A stretch of DNA of 64,000 nucleotides from UBA5078 sp040384465 (GTDB taxonomy: Bacteria; Pseudomonadota; Gammaproteobacteria; Pseudomonadales; Pseudohongiellaceae). The position numbers were made by a program, and so were the translations under genes. The notes under the pieces were generated by a model. It was not told the DNA's origin and searched no databases. It saw only the letters and a list, made by a program, of their open reading frames with translations. How positions within the stretch are numbered: the stretch's first letter is position 1; every line of letters starts with the position of its first letter. Positions 41,952-51,438 of this stretch are shown here, piece after piece. The DNA is taken from the NCBI GenBank assembly GCA_040384465.1, contig JAZKJF010000003.1, positions 186,001-250,000 of the forward strand, in the 5' to 3' direction.

Positions 41952-42962
41952 TCAGTTGCCGCTGGAATCGACATAGGTGCCTTCTTCCACACGCTGGCCA
42001 CGCAGAATGTTGACCATTCCGTAGTTGCCTTCGTGGCAGGCATATTCGTAGACCTCTTCCTCCATCTTCAACATCGGCACCAGCACGGTCACCGGAGCAA
42101 CGAAAGCTTGCGGATCATTCACCGTGAACTCGTACTCCACCTTGTCATCGGACACGCGCGTGAAACGCTCGATCAGGTGCATGTTTTTGGCAACGCCGGT
42201 ACCACGGAAGCTTTGGGTCTTGTCGGTGAAGTTGGTGGTCTCCACGACTAGCGTATCGCCATCCCAGTAGCCTCGTGAGCTGCCAGTCCACTGCTCGACA
42301 TCCTCTGGCAGGTGCGGACGTCCATCAATCGGCACGATGCGTGACTCATGGATCATTTCATTGAAAATCACAAAATGGTCCTTGTTCTGGAACAGTTGCA
42401 CATTGTTGTTGTACATGCTGGGCATGAAAGGAGGCACAGAGTTGAAACCCAGCAGACAACGCTCGGACAGTCCGCGGTCTTCCGGACCATCCTTGCCAAT
42501 GCCACCTACCGTGAAGCGTACGGGACGCTCGCCTTCAATGTCTGGCCCGAGCCCGCCGAATGCTACCGGAGCACCCGGCACGCGGGCAGGCATTCTGCCG
42601 TTGGGCGGATCAATGATCAGCGAGGTACGGCGGTTCTCTTCAATGGGCAGCCCTTCGACCCAGAATTGGTTATAACCGCCCACACCACCCTGAGAGGAAT
42701 TGCCATCCGAGGAAGCGATGTCCGCCAGCGCTTCTTCGCGAATGCGCGCGATATCGTCGTCTGTCAGATATTCCTGCTCGGCGTATTTCGCCGGACGCTC
42801 CAGTGGAGTGTTCGAACTGAAATTCCAAACCCCGCGCAGATCCGGTTGGCCCCACTCATTGCGCGGAGCAATATAGGTGCTGTCAGCAGCATGGCTTGTC
42901 GCGCTCAACGACGCGGCAACGCTCATGGATATCGCGATTGATAAGAGACATCGACTATTCAC
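41952..42962 (-). CDS. Secreted protein of unknown function, paralogue
   Basis: A 336-residue exported protein. I chose the GTG at 42962 because AAGGAG lies 7 bases upstream and a normal signal peptide follows (about residues 1-25, ending TSHA). An ATG farther upstream would place a charged, Cys-containing segment ahead of the leader. Shared motifs with the downstream gene are NEWGQPDLRGVW, WDGDTLVVETTNF and VEYEFTVNDPQAFVAPVTV. The 24-bp gap to the next gene suggests an operon of two paralogues. Confidence 0.82.
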   Translation of the reverse strand: MNSRCLLSIAISMSVAASLSATSHAADSTYIAPRNEWGQPDLRGVWNFSSNTPLERPAKYAEQEYLTDDDIARIREEALADIASSDGNSSQGGVGGYNQFWVEGLPIEENRRTSLIIDPPNGRMPARVPGAPVAFGGLGPDIEGERPVRFTVGGIGKDGPEDRGLSERCLLGFNSVPPFMPSMYNNNVQLFQNKDHFVIFNEMIHESRIVPIDGRPHLPEDVEQWTGSSRGYWDGDTLVVETTNFTDKTQSFRGTGVAKNMHLIERFTRVSDDKVEYEFTVNDPQAFVAPVTVLVPMLKMEEEVYEYACHEGNYGMVNILRGQRVEEGTYVDSSGN

Positions 42963-43116
42963 GTCATTCTCCTTACGAGGCAATTGATGGAGTCTACAAG
43001 TGGCTTTGCATGATGAATGTCCGTTGAAATCGTCCTTATATTTCACGGAGGAGGCTGGAGAGTAATCCAGCCTTTTTCATTATTCAATGGCCGCACGGGG
43101 AATTGCGACGGAGCGT

Positions 43117-43548
43117 CTACTGAGCGGAGACAATCAATCCGAACTGATCGATCTCGATCAGAACATTCTGCATTGAGGTGATATCGAAAGCGGGTGATGT
43201 GGAACTCTGGTGCTCCGAGAAGACCAGCACCTTCAGCGCACTTTGATGGCGTTCCGGCAGGGTCAGCGTCGCGCCGCCGAAACCTTGCAGGACTGGCAAG
43301 TTGACGATATCGATGACCTCCGCATGCGTCGCACGATAGTTGCGCTTGTTCGAATACCATTCAAAGTGAGTGAGCAGCTGACTCTGGACAATACTGGTGT
43401 CATAGAAAAACACCACGTCCACGCCACTGATGATAGTCGAATTAAGATCAAGACGGGATGAGACGCGTATGCTGTTCACGGCACTGTCAGCCAGAGCCGC
43501 CGTAGTCAGCCCTGCGATCAGTAAGCAAAACACCAGTAACCGGTTCAT
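43117..43548 (-). CDS. Small exported protein, unknown function
   Basis: A 143-residue protein with a signal peptide (about residues 1-20, ending AALA) and a mature beta-rich domain of about 120 residues. AGGAG is 7 bases ahead of the ATG at 43548. No family or motif recognised, and no Cys in the mature part. It lies after the tRNA-Thr terminator and is not obviously part of an operon. Confidence 0.7.
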   Translation of the reverse strand: MNRLLVFCLLIAGLTTAALADSAVNSIRVSSRLDLNSTIISGVDVVFFYDTSIVQSQLLTHFEWYSNKRNYRATHAEVIDIVNLPVLQGFGGATLTLPERHQSALKVLVFSEHQSSTSPAFDITSMQNVLIEIDQFGLIVSAQ

Positions 43549-43603
43549 GAATTAACTCCTGTGAAGTGCTGGCAATTGTCTCCCAGGAGGGGAATTCGCG
43601 GCA

Positions 43604-43635
43604 ATAAAAAAAGGCCTGCATCTCTGCAAGCCTTT
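43604..43635 (-). terminator. Rho-independent terminator of tRNA-Thr
   Basis: Read on the minus strand just after the tRNA, a GC-containing stem (AAGGCTTGCA with TGCAGGCCTT, one G-T pair) and a GAGA loop are followed by a run of seven T. Confidence 0.87.
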
Positions 43636-43642
43636 GAAATAG

Positions 43643-43720
<78 letters not shown>

Positions 43721-43751
43721 ACAAGGAACGTCGATATCGTTCAGGGCGCGC

Positions 43752-43780
43752 ATACTACCAACCCTTCTGCGAATGAGCAA
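43752..43780 (-). promoter_or_regulatory. Likely promoter of tRNA-Thr
   Basis: On the minus strand a TTGCTC -35 (43775-43780) and TAGTAT -10 (43752-43757) are 17 bp apart, followed by the GC-rich discriminator GCGCGCC, typical of stringently controlled stable-RNA promoters. The tRNA begins about 30 bp downstream of the -10 box. Confidence 0.55.
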
Positions 43781-43904
43781 CGACTTTTTGCCCGCCCTCC
43801 TTCATTGAACGCTTGCCCATAATGCGCTAGCTTAGCCTCATATCGACATTGGCTGACGCCATCCTCTGTCGGCTCCTCTTCTCCATTACCCGGGCAGCAC
43901 AGTA

Positions 43905-45554
43905 ATGACCAATCCCAGCCGTACTCATTCCTGGCAGAAACTCACCGCGCACCTCCAGCAACTCCGCACCGATGGCACCACCATTGCCGACCTGTTCACC
44001 AGCGACCGTACCCGCTTCGCCCGCTTCAGCATCAGCAGCGGTGAAGTCTTGCTGGATTATTCGAAAAACCTGATCACCAGTGATACCGCCGCCCTGTTGC
44101 TGGCACTGGCTGAGGAAGCCGGTCTGCGCAGCGCCATCGACGCCATGTTCCGCGCCGATGTCATCAACACCACCGAACAACGCCCGGCGCTGCACGTCGC
44201 ACTGCGCACGCCGCTGCCGAATGCCAGCCTTAAGGTCGGCGCGGAGGTGCAAGCCACGCTCAACAAGATGCAGGGTTTCGTCGAAGAAGTGCAGCAGGGA
44301 CGCTGGAAAGGCTATACCGGCAAAGCCATCAACACCGTGATCAACATCGGCATCGGGGGCTCGGATCTGGGGCCAGCTATGGTCACCGCCGCGCTAGCTC
44401 ATTGGCATGTCCCGCAACTGCGCTGCCATTTCGTGTCCAATGTGGACCCGGTCCACATGCGCGAAACACTGGCGGCCGCAGACCCACAGACCACGCTCTT
44501 CATCATTGCGTCCAAATCCTTCAATACTCTGGAGACCCATCAGAACGCGGCGCTGGCGCGACGCTGGTATCTGGACAACGGTGGCGATGTCACGCTAATC
44601 GCTCGTCACTTCGTCGCCGTCACCGCCAATGTGCCAAAAGCGCAGGCCTTCGGCATCGACGCCGCCAACATCTTCCCGATGTGGGACTGGGTGGGCGGCC
44701 GCTATTCGCTGTGGTCGGCGATTGGCTTACCCATCGCATTGGCCGTCGGCATGCCGAAATTCCGTGAGCTGCTGCACGGTGCGCGCCTGATGGACGAACA
44801 CTTCCGGGATGCCCCGTTCGAGCGCAATATTCCGGTCATCATGGGGCTGCTGGCGGTGTGGCACAGCGCCTTCTGCGGCGCTGCCAGTCAGGCCATTCTG
44901 CCCTACAGCCAATCACTGAATCTGTTTCCCGCCTTTCTGCAGCAGCTGGAGATGGAGAGCCTGGGCAAGTCTGTGGAGATCGACGGCAGCGCTGTGCGTT
45001 CCGCCACCGGCCCGATTGTGTGGGGCAGCGCGGGCACCAATGGTCAGCACTCTTTCCACCAGTTATTGCATCAAGGCACGCATCTGATACCGGCTGACTT
45101 CATCGGTCTCGTCAACTCGCTGTATGGCGCAGACCACGATCAGCACACGCATCTGCTCGCCAACTGCTTCAGCCAGAGTCAGGCGCTGATGCAGGGCAAA
45201 AGCGAAGACGAGGCTCGCAACGAACTTCTGTCGCAAGGCCGCGACGAAGCGTCAGCACGAGCACTGGCAAAGCACAAAGTGATTGCCGGGAACAAACCCA
45301 GCAACACCCTGTTGCTGCAGGAGTTGTCGGCGCAGAATCTGGGCAGCCTGATCGCCATCTATGAGCACAAGGTCTATGTCGAGAGCGTCATCTGGAACAT
45401 CAACGCCTTTGACCAGTGGGGCGTGGAACTTGGCAAGCAACTCGGTGAAAAACTCTATGGCGCCCTGACCGCGAATGCCGACTGTGAGCGTTTCGATGCC
45501 TCGACCAATGGCCTAATCAATCATTGCCGTCAGCAGCAGACAGGCGATGAATAG
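43905..45554 (+). CDS. pgi: Pgi, glucose-6-phosphate isomerase
   Basis: A 549-residue enzyme interconverting glucose-6-phosphate and fructose-6-phosphate. Family signatures are NIGIGGSDLGPAMV, FIIASKSFNTLET, WVGGRYSLWSAIGLP and the C-terminal NAFDQWGVELGK. The length is standard. It feeds the sugar-nucleotide genes downstream (algC, galU, manC). The stop overlaps the start of the fusion gene at 45547 by 8 bp. Confidence 0.96.
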   Translation: MTNPSRTHSWQKLTAHLQQLRTDGTTIADLFTSDRTRFARFSISSGEVLLDYSKNLITSDTAALLLALAEEAGLRSAIDAMFRADVINTTEQRPALHVALRTPLPNASLKVGAEVQATLNKMQGFVEEVQQGRWKGYTGKAINTVINIGIGGSDLGPAMVTAALAHWHVPQLRCHFVSNVDPVHMRETLAAADPQTTLFIIASKSFNTLETHQNAALARRWYLDNGGDVTLIARHFVAVTANVPKAQAFGIDAANIFPMWDWVGGRYSLWSAIGLPIALAVGMPKFRELLHGARLMDEHFRDAPFERNIPVIMGLLAVWHSAFCGAASQAILPYSQSLNLFPAFLQQLEMESLGKSVEIDGSAVRSATGPIVWGSAGTNGQHSFHQLLHQGTHLIPADFIGLVNSLYGADHDQHTHLLANCFSQSQALMQGKSEDEARNELLSQGRDEASARALAKHKVIAGNKPSNTLLLQELSAQNLGSLIAIYEHKVYVESVIWNINAFDQWGVELGKQLGEKLYGALTANADCERFDASTNGLINHCRQQQTGDE

Positions 45555-46986
45555 CACCACAGCGCAAAAGATCATCGTCGGCAGCGAGGAATGGTGCTCG
45601 CTGCCACAGCTGAGCATTCCGGCCATCAAGGTGCGGGTGGATTCCGGCGCCAAGACCTCTGCACTCCACGCCTTCAACATCAAGGGTTTCAAACGCTCCG
45701 ACACCGACTGGGTCAGTTTCGAAGTGCATCCACTGCAAGGCAACCGCAGCACTATCGTGCGCTGCGAAGCCGAGGTGGTCGACAAACGTGTCGTGAAAAG
45801 CTCCAGTGGTGTGACCGAGAAGCGTTATGTCATCCGCACGGCCCTGTTGCTCGGTGAACAGACCTGGGACATCGAACTGACACTGACTAATCGCGACTCC
45901 ATGGGCTTTCGCATGTTGCTGGGCCGTGAGGCCATGGTCGGCCGCATTCTGGTCGACCCGGCGACAGGTTTCATGGGGGGCGAGGTGGATGAGGAGAATC
46001 TGGAACAACACTACGTCGCCCACACCCGCGAGAGTTCCGGGTTGAACATCGGCCTGCTGGCCAGCAATCCCGAGCTGCCAAGCAATGTTCGCCTGATGGA
46101 GGCTGGCGAGGAGCGCGGTCATCGGATGCGCTTCTACGACATCCGGCAGTGCTACATGAAGCTGGACGCGGAGACCCCGGAGGTGCACTACCGAGGCGGC
46201 AAAATTCTCAACAAACTCGATGCCGTGATCCCGCGTATCCGGCCCGACCTGACCTTTTACGGCTGCGCTCTGGTGCGCCAGTTCGAGAGCATCGGCCTCT
46301 ATTCGCTGAACTCGGCAGAAGCCATTGGCAACTCCCGCGACAAACTCTTCTCGCTGCAAATGTTGTTGCGCAGCGGCCTGAACATTCCAACCTCCGGGTT
46401 CGCCGACAGCCCCATCGAAACTGGTGAGCTGATCGACATGGTCAATGGTGCTCCTCTGGTCGTGAAACTGCTCGAAGGTCCGCAGGGGCGCGGCGTCGTG
46501 CTCGCGGAAACCCGCAAGGCGGGCGAGAGCCTGATCAACGCCTTCAAATCGCTGCAGGCCAACCTGCTGGTGCAGGAGTTCATCAAGGAAGCAGATGGCA
46601 AGGACCTGCGGCTGTTCGTGGTCGATGGCAAGGTCGTCTCGGCCATGCAGCGCCAGTCCAGCGTCGGGGATTTCCGCGCCAACCTGCACCGGGACGTCAC
46701 CGCGACCAAGGTGAAGATCACCTCCGAAGAGAAGAAATTAGCCATCAAGGCGGCCAGAGTGCTGGGGCTCAAAGTGGCCGGTGTCGACATCATTCGCTCG
46801 CACAAGGGACCGTTGCTGCTGGAAGTCACGTCATCGCCGGGCATTGCCAACATTGAAGAAGTCACTGGCAAAGATGTCGCTGGCGCGATGATCAACGCCA
46901 TCGAAAGACAGCTGGGCTGGAAGCGCAAAGTGGCTGCGTCAGCCGACGCTAGCGCGACAACCGCCACATCGAGAGCCGCGCCATGA
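45547..46986 (+). CDS. Retropepsin-like (DUF785)-RimK ATP-grasp fusion
   Basis: A 479-residue fusion. The N-terminal part (about residues 1-160) is an ATP-dependent zinc-protease/DUF785 domain with a retropepsin-like DSGAKTSALHA motif. The rest (about 180-460) is a RimK-type ATP-grasp ligase with KLLEGPQGRGVVLAET and KDLRLFVVDGKVVSAMQRQS, ending in the VAGVDI...LLEVTSSPGI motif. RimK adds glutamate to proteins such as ribosomal protein S6. In many bacteria the DUF785 protein is encoded beside RimK, so the fusion supports a functional link. It overlaps pgi by 8 bp and the next GNAT gene by 4 bp. Confidence 0.88.
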   Translation: MNSTTAQKIIVGSEEWCSLPQLSIPAIKVRVDSGAKTSALHAFNIKGFKRSDTDWVSFEVHPLQGNRSTIVRCEAEVVDKRVVKSSSGVTEKRYVIRTALLLGEQTWDIELTLTNRDSMGFRMLLGREAMVGRILVDPATGFMGGEVDEENLEQHYVAHTRESSGLNIGLLASNPELPSNVRLMEAGEERGHRMRFYDIRQCYMKLDAETPEVHYRGGKILNKLDAVIPRIRPDLTFYGCALVRQFESIGLYSLNSAEAIGNSRDKLFSLQMLLRSGLNIPTSGFADSPIETGELIDMVNGAPLVVKLLEGPQGRGVVLAETRKAGESLINAFKSLQANLLVQEFIKEADGKDLRLFVVDGKVVSAMQRQSSVGDFRANLHRDVTATKVKITSEEKKLAIKAARVLGLKVAGVDIIRSHKGPLLLEVTSSPGIANIEEVTGKDVAGAMINAIERQLGWKRKVAASADASATTATSRAAP

Positions 46987-47429
46987 ACACCCTGCGCTTT
47001 CGCAAAGCTGCGAGGTCTGACATGGACTGGCTCTACCAGACCTTCAAGCTGACAATGCAGCACTATATCCAGCAGACCTGGGGCTGGGACGAACTGCTGC
47101 AGCAACACAGTTTCCACGATCACCTCCCCGCTGCCACCTTCAGCATCGCCTCACGCAATGGCTTCGATGTCGGGGCCTACAGCGTTCTGGAGAAAAACGA
47201 CCATCTGTGGCTCGAAATGGTGCTGGTGTTGCCAGAGCTGCAGAATCAGGGGATGGGCAGCATTCTGCTGCGTCGTGCTCAGGAAGGCGCCGGGGCCAAA
47301 GGTAAACCCTTGCGCCTGAGTGTGCTGAAGGTCAATCCGGCCCAGCAGTTCTATAAACGACTGGGCTTTCAAGTGACTGGCGAGGACGCCTGGAGTTTCA
47401 AGATGGAGTGGTCCAATCCGTCTGTATGA
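46983..47429 (+). CDS. GNAT N-acetyltransferase
   Basis: A 148-residue GCN5-family acetyltransferase. The acetyl-CoA loop is LPELQNQGMGSILLRRA, followed by the usual LSVLKVNPAQQFYKRLGF motif. The start overlaps the stop of the fusion gene (ATGA), so it is translationally coupled to the DUF785-RimK protein. The substrate is unknown, but the coupling hints at a shared target such as a protein terminus or side chain. Confidence 0.87.
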   Translation: MNTLRFRKAARSDMDWLYQTFKLTMQHYIQQTWGWDELLQQHSFHDHLPAATFSIASRNGFDVGAYSVLEKNDHLWLEMVLVLPELQNQGMGSILLRRAQEGAGAKGKPLRLSVLKVNPAQQFYKRLGFQVTGEDAWSFKMEWSNPSV

Positions 47430-47497
47430 GCCAGCCCTGCTGGCGACAGTCTGTGCCACTCCATTCGCCTGCAGGGCAGGCTCCTACAGGCAGTGGG
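47424..47497. repeat. Inverted REP-like pair after GNAT gene
   Basis: Two 25-bp REP units in opposite orientation, one at 47422-47446 and the other at about 47466-47491, share the consensus TGTA-GAGCC-GCCCTGC-GGCGA. The short stem is CCAGC/GCTGG in one unit and CCTGC/GCAGG in the other, a compensatory pair of changes. The pair lies between convergent gene ends and matches the repeat at 6629-6687. Confidence 0.78.
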
Positions 47498-47503
47498 TGT
47501 TGG

Positions 47504-48853
47504 TTATGCCATCAACGCCAACAGCTCCGCCGTCTTCGCCTGCATCAGGGCTGTATCTGCCCGCGACTCCACATTCAAACGCACCACCGGCTCGGTGTTG
47601 GACATGCGCAGATTGAAGCGCCACTGTTCGAAGGTCATGCTCAAACCATCCGTGAAATCCAATGCCAGTGCAGCACCCTCGTAATGGGCCTGCACCTTCT
47701 TGAGCAGCGCGGCCGGATTCTGAATGGTGCTGTTGATCTCACCACTGGCCGGGAACGCCGCCATCCGCTCTTCCACCAGTTGCGAGAGTGTCTTGCCGGT
47801 CTTGCAGATCATCTGCGCCACCAGCAGCCAGGGAATCATGCCGCTGTCGCAGTAGGCGAAGTCGCGGAAATAATGGTGGGCGCTCATCTCGCCGCCATAC
47901 ACCGCATCTTCCAGACGCATACGTTCCTTGATGAAGGCGTGACCGGTCTTGCATTGAATCGCCTCGCCGCCAAAGGCCTTGGCTATCGCAATCGTATTCC
48001 AGGTCAGGCGCGGGTCGTGAATGATCTTGCCACCGGGATTGGCGCTCAGGAAGCTCTCGGCCAGCAGGCCGACGATGTAGTAGCCCTCGACAAAACCCGC
48101 GTGTTCATCGAAGAAGAAGCAGCGGTCGAAGTCGCCATCCCAGGCAATACCGATGTCCGCCTTGTTGGCCAGAATAGCGTCGATACTGGGCTGTCGGTTC
48201 TCGATCAACAGCGGATTGGGCACGCCATTCGGGAAGTGACCGTCGGGGTTGTGATGAACCTTGATGAACTCGAAAGGCAGGTGTGGCTCCAGCAGATCGA
48301 CGATGGCGCCAGCCCCACCGTTACCGGCATTGACCACCAGCTTCAGCGGCTTGAGCACGTTGACATCGACATAGCTGAGCAGGTGCTGGATGTAGGCCGG
48401 CTTAGTGTCCTGCTGAGTCAGCGTGCCGCGCTGGCCGATCGGGGCGAACTCTCCGGCTTCCGCGATGGCCTTGATTTCGTTGAGACCCGTGTCACCGCTG
48501 ATCGGCTTGGAGTCTTCCCGCACCAGCTTCATGCCGTTGTAGTCCTTCGGGTTGTGGCTGGCGGTGACGACGATGCCGCCACTGGTCTTGAGATGCGAGG
48601 TGGCAAAGTAGATCTCTTCCGTGCCGCACTGACCGATGTTGATGACATCCACACCGGCATCCAGCAGGCCCTTGCTCAGAGAGTCGCAGAGTGATTCGCT
48701 GGTCAGACGAATGTCGTACCCCACGACCACATTCTTCGGCTTGAGCCAGGCGGCATAGGCGCGGCCGATCCGATAGGCAATGTCTTCGTTGAGCTGGTCT
48801 GGGATGCGACCACGGATGTCGTAAGGTTTAAAGCAGCTGATCTCGATTTTCAT
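47504..48853 (-). CDS. algC: AlgC, phosphomannomutase/phosphoglucomutase
   Basis: A 449-residue alpha-D-phosphohexomutase that interconverts the 6- and 1-phosphates of mannose and glucose. The active Ser loop is VVTASHNPKDYNGMK, the metal loop is AWDGDFDRCFF, and GEMSAHHYF is the sugar-recognition loop. All are typical of AlgC. The ATG at 48853 is the family start. Its product feeds GalU (UDP-glucose) and ManC (GDP-mannose), which follow on the same strand. Confidence 0.95.
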   Translation of the reverse strand: MKIEISCFKPYDIRGRIPDQLNEDIAYRIGRAYAAWLKPKNVVVGYDIRLTSESLCDSLSKGLLDAGVDVINIGQCGTEEIYFATSHLKTSGGIVVTASHNPKDYNGMKLVREDSKPISGDTGLNEIKAIAEAGEFAPIGQRGTLTQQDTKPAYIQHLLSYVDVNVLKPLKLVVNAGNGGAGAIVDLLEPHLPFEFIKVHHNPDGHFPNGVPNPLLIENRQPSIDAILANKADIGIAWDGDFDRCFFFDEHAGFVEGYYIVGLLAESFLSANPGGKIIHDPRLTWNTIAIAKAFGGEAIQCKTGHAFIKERMRLEDAVYGGEMSAHHYFRDFAYCDSGMIPWLLVAQMICKTGKTLSQLVEERMAAFPASGEINSTIQNPAALLKKVQAHYEGAALALDFTDGLSMTFEQWRFNLRMSNTEPVVRLNVESRADTALMQAKTAELLALMA

Positions 48854-48920
48854 CTGACGTCTCAATCCTGTTCAGTGTAACGGTGCTGTTGCGGGTCGGA
48901 ATCAACGCTGACTGGCGGGC

Positions 48921-49763
48921 TCAGCGCTTCTTCTTGTAAATGTGTTCATAGTTGTAGTTCGAGGCCTCCATGAAGCCTTCAATACTGCCGCAGTCGAAGC
49001 GACGGCCTTTGAACTTGTATGCAAGAACATTACCCATTTTCGCCTGTGTCATCAGCGCATCGGTGATCTGAATCTCGCCGCCGCGCCCCGGGGGAGTCTC
49101 GCGCAGGATGTCGAAAATATCCGGCGTGAGGATGTAACGACCGATGATGGCCAGGTTGCTCGGCGCCACGGACGGGTCGGGTTTTTCCACCATCTCGCGC
49201 ACGCGGTAGAGATTGTCTGCCTCCAGATCACCCGCAATGACTCCGTACTTGCGGGTGTCTTCACGCGGAATTTCTTCGATGGCCACAATGCTGCAGCGGT
49301 ACTGTTCGTAGAGCTTGACCATCTGCGTCAGCACACCGTCCTCACCGTGCTCGGTCGCACAGTAGTCGTCGGCCAGCACGACTGCAAATGGCTCTTCGCC
49401 GATGAGCGTTTCACCACTCAGAATCGCATGCCCCAAGCCCTTCATCTCTACCTGTCGCGTATAGGAGAACGTGCACTGCTCGATGATGCGGCGAATATCG
49501 GTCAGCAACCATTCCTTGTCGGTGCCCGCAATCTGGTGCTCCAGTTCATAGCTGATGTCGAAGTGATCTTCCAACGCACGCTTGCCACGTCCGGTAACGA
49601 TGGCCATGCCGTTCATGCCGGCCTCAATCGCCTCTTCCACGCCGTACTGAATCAGTGGTTTGTTCACCAAGGGCAACATTTCCTTGGGCATGGATTTCGT
49701 GACGGGCAGAAAGCGCGTGCCATAACCGGCCGCCGGAAAGAGACACTTCCTTATTTTATGCAT
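48921..49763 (-). CDS. galU: GalU, UTP-glucose-1-phosphate uridylyltransferase
   Basis: A 280-residue enzyme that makes UDP-glucose. The nucleotide-binding motif is FPAAGYGTRFLP, followed by TKSMPKEMLP, and VEKPDPSVAPSNL and RGGEIQITDA are family signatures. The start MHKIRKCLFP at 49763 matches the family. A longer in-frame upstream extension lacks similarity. It lies between algC and manC. Confidence 0.94.
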   Translation of the reverse strand: MHKIRKCLFPAAGYGTRFLPVTKSMPKEMLPLVNKPLIQYGVEEAIEAGMNGMAIVTGRGKRALEDHFDISYELEHQIAGTDKEWLLTDIRRIIEQCTFSYTRQVEMKGLGHAILSGETLIGEEPFAVVLADDYCATEHGEDGVLTQMVKLYEQYRCSIVAIEEIPREDTRKYGVIAGDLEADNLYRVREMVEKPDPSVAPSNLAIIGRYILTPDIFDILRETPPGRGGEIQITDALMTQAKMGNVLAYKFKGRRFDCGSIEGFMEASNYNYEHIYKKKR

Positions 49764-49839
49764 TTGTCTGACAAGACCTCTTGATTGATGGGATTGCAAT
49801 AAACTCAATAATCTTCTGTGGATGACCGGATCGGCCGTT

Positions 49840-51309
49840 CTAGCCCGGCGTTGCCACCCGGCCGTAAATATCTTCGAAGCGCACGATATCGTCTTCGCCA
49901 AGGTAAGCACCGGTCTGTACTTCGATCAGCTCCACCGGCTCACTCGTGGTGTTCTGCAGACGGTGTCTGCTGCCCAGAGGAATGAAGGTCGACTCGTTCG
50001 CTCCCAGCGTGAACACACGTTCATCACAGGTCACCGTTGCACTGCCTTTGACAACAATCCAGTGCTCCGCCCTATGATGGTGCATTTGCAGAGAAAGACT
50101 CCCACCAGGCTTCACAATAATGTGTTTGACCTGAAAACCGGGCCCGATGGCGAGCGATTCATAGCTGCCCCAGGGACGATAGACCAGCACATGATTCACA
50201 CTCTCCGTACGCCCGGCCTTGTCGAGCTGCTGAACAATGCGTTTGACGTCCTGCACCCGGTCCAATGCCGAGACCAGCACGGCATCGGCAGTCTCGATGA
50301 TGACCGCATTCTCGATTCCCACCGCCGCCACCAGCCGGGAGTGGGCGCGGATATAACTGCCCTTCACATCTTCACAGAATACGTCCCCGGCCAGCACATT
50401 CTGCGCGGCGTCTTTGGGCGAAGTCTCCCACAGGGCATTCCAGGCGCCGAGGTCATTCCACTCGGCATCCAGTGGCACCACCACCGCATCTTTGGTTTTC
50501 TCCATTACGGCATAGTCGATGGAGTCACTACGACACGCACTGAACGGAGCCTTGGGCAGGCGCATGAAATCAACGTCAGGCTGAATGGCGGCGAAGGCAG
50601 ACTCGCAGGCCGTCAGAATATCCGGTGCGTGCTGACGCAACTCCTCCAGGAAGCGGGCGGCGGTAAACATGAACATGCCGCTGTTCCAGTAATACTGCCC
50701 ACTGTCCAGATAGGTCTGTGCCGTGGCCAGATCGGGTTTCTCGACAAAGCGCTGCACCGCGAATGCTGTTGCCGAACGGGCTTCGCCACGCAGAATATAG
50801 CCATACCCTGTTTCCGGCGCAGCGGGCACAATCCCGAAGGTGACCAGACGCCCGGCTGCCGCCAGCTCTGCTCCGTGCTCGATAGCCTGTCGCAGCACAG
50901 CTGTATTGCGGATCGCGTGATCAGCAGGCAGCACCAGCAAGATGGCTTTGGGGTTGTCCTGCAGCGCCTGCAAAGCGGCAACTGCCACGGCAGGTGCCGT
51001 GTTGCGCCCCACGGGTTCGAGGACGATGTGAGCGCCGCTGATCCCTCGCTCCTGCAACTGCTGCGCGGTCAGGAAGCGGTGATCTTCGTTACACACCACT
51101 ATCGGAGCACCGAGATTCGACAAGCCCACGAGACGGGTCAGCGTGGCCTGAAACAGGGTATCGTCAGTGACATCGTGAGAGGATCGTTCGGAAGCTCCAG
51201 ATTGTCGAAGAGAGGAAGAGAGTGCCGTAAATTGTTTCGGATACAGTTGACGCGAGACAGGCCACAACCGTGTCCCTACCCCTCCCGCCAGAACCACTGG
51301 AATTATCAT
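49840..51309 (-). CDS. manC: ManC, GDP-mannose pyrophosphorylase/phosphomannose isomerase
   Basis: A bifunctional type II enzyme of 488 aa. The N-terminal guanylyltransferase has LAGGVGTRLWP, PKQF and FVEKP motifs. The C-terminal cupin isomerase has VKPGGSLSLQMHHHRAEHW with its metal-binding His residues. It converts fructose-6-phosphate through mannose-6-phosphate, and mannose-1-phosphate to GDP-mannose, the precursor of alginate, O-antigen or exopolysaccharide. The ATG at 51309 has AAGGCG nearby. It is divergent from fabA. Confidence 0.94.
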   Translation of the reverse strand: MIIPVVLAGGVGTRLWPVSRQLYPKQFTALSSSLRQSGASERSSHDVTDDTLFQATLTRLVGLSNLGAPIVVCNEDHRFLTAQQLQERGISGAHIVLEPVGRNTAPAVAVAALQALQDNPKAILLVLPADHAIRNTAVLRQAIEHGAELAAAGRLVTFGIVPAAPETGYGYILRGEARSATAFAVQRFVEKPDLATAQTYLDSGQYYWNSGMFMFTAARFLEELRQHAPDILTACESAFAAIQPDVDFMRLPKAPFSACRSDSIDYAVMEKTKDAVVVPLDAEWNDLGAWNALWETSPKDAAQNVLAGDVFCEDVKGSYIRAHSRLVAAVGIENAVIIETADAVLVSALDRVQDVKRIVQQLDKAGRTESVNHVLVYRPWGSYESLAIGPGFQVKHIIVKPGGSLSLQMHHHRAEHWIVVKGSATVTCDERVFTLGANESTFIPLGSRHRLQNTTSEPVELIEVQTGAYLGEDDIVRFEDIYGRVATPG

Positions 51310-51438
51310 GTTTCGCCTTGTTCCCGATGGCTCTGCAACGCCACAGATCGAGTCTGAAGTTGATTGGAATCCGTCCACTATCACGGCGCCACAGTTTGCC
51401 ACAAATGTGCTCTAACTGCGTGCAACGCCGTGATTAGC

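Noticed and set aside
49822..51357. A 511-codon frame antisense to manC
   Set aside because: A shadow of the clearly conserved manC gene; the sequence is His/Gln/Arg-rich without any family motif.
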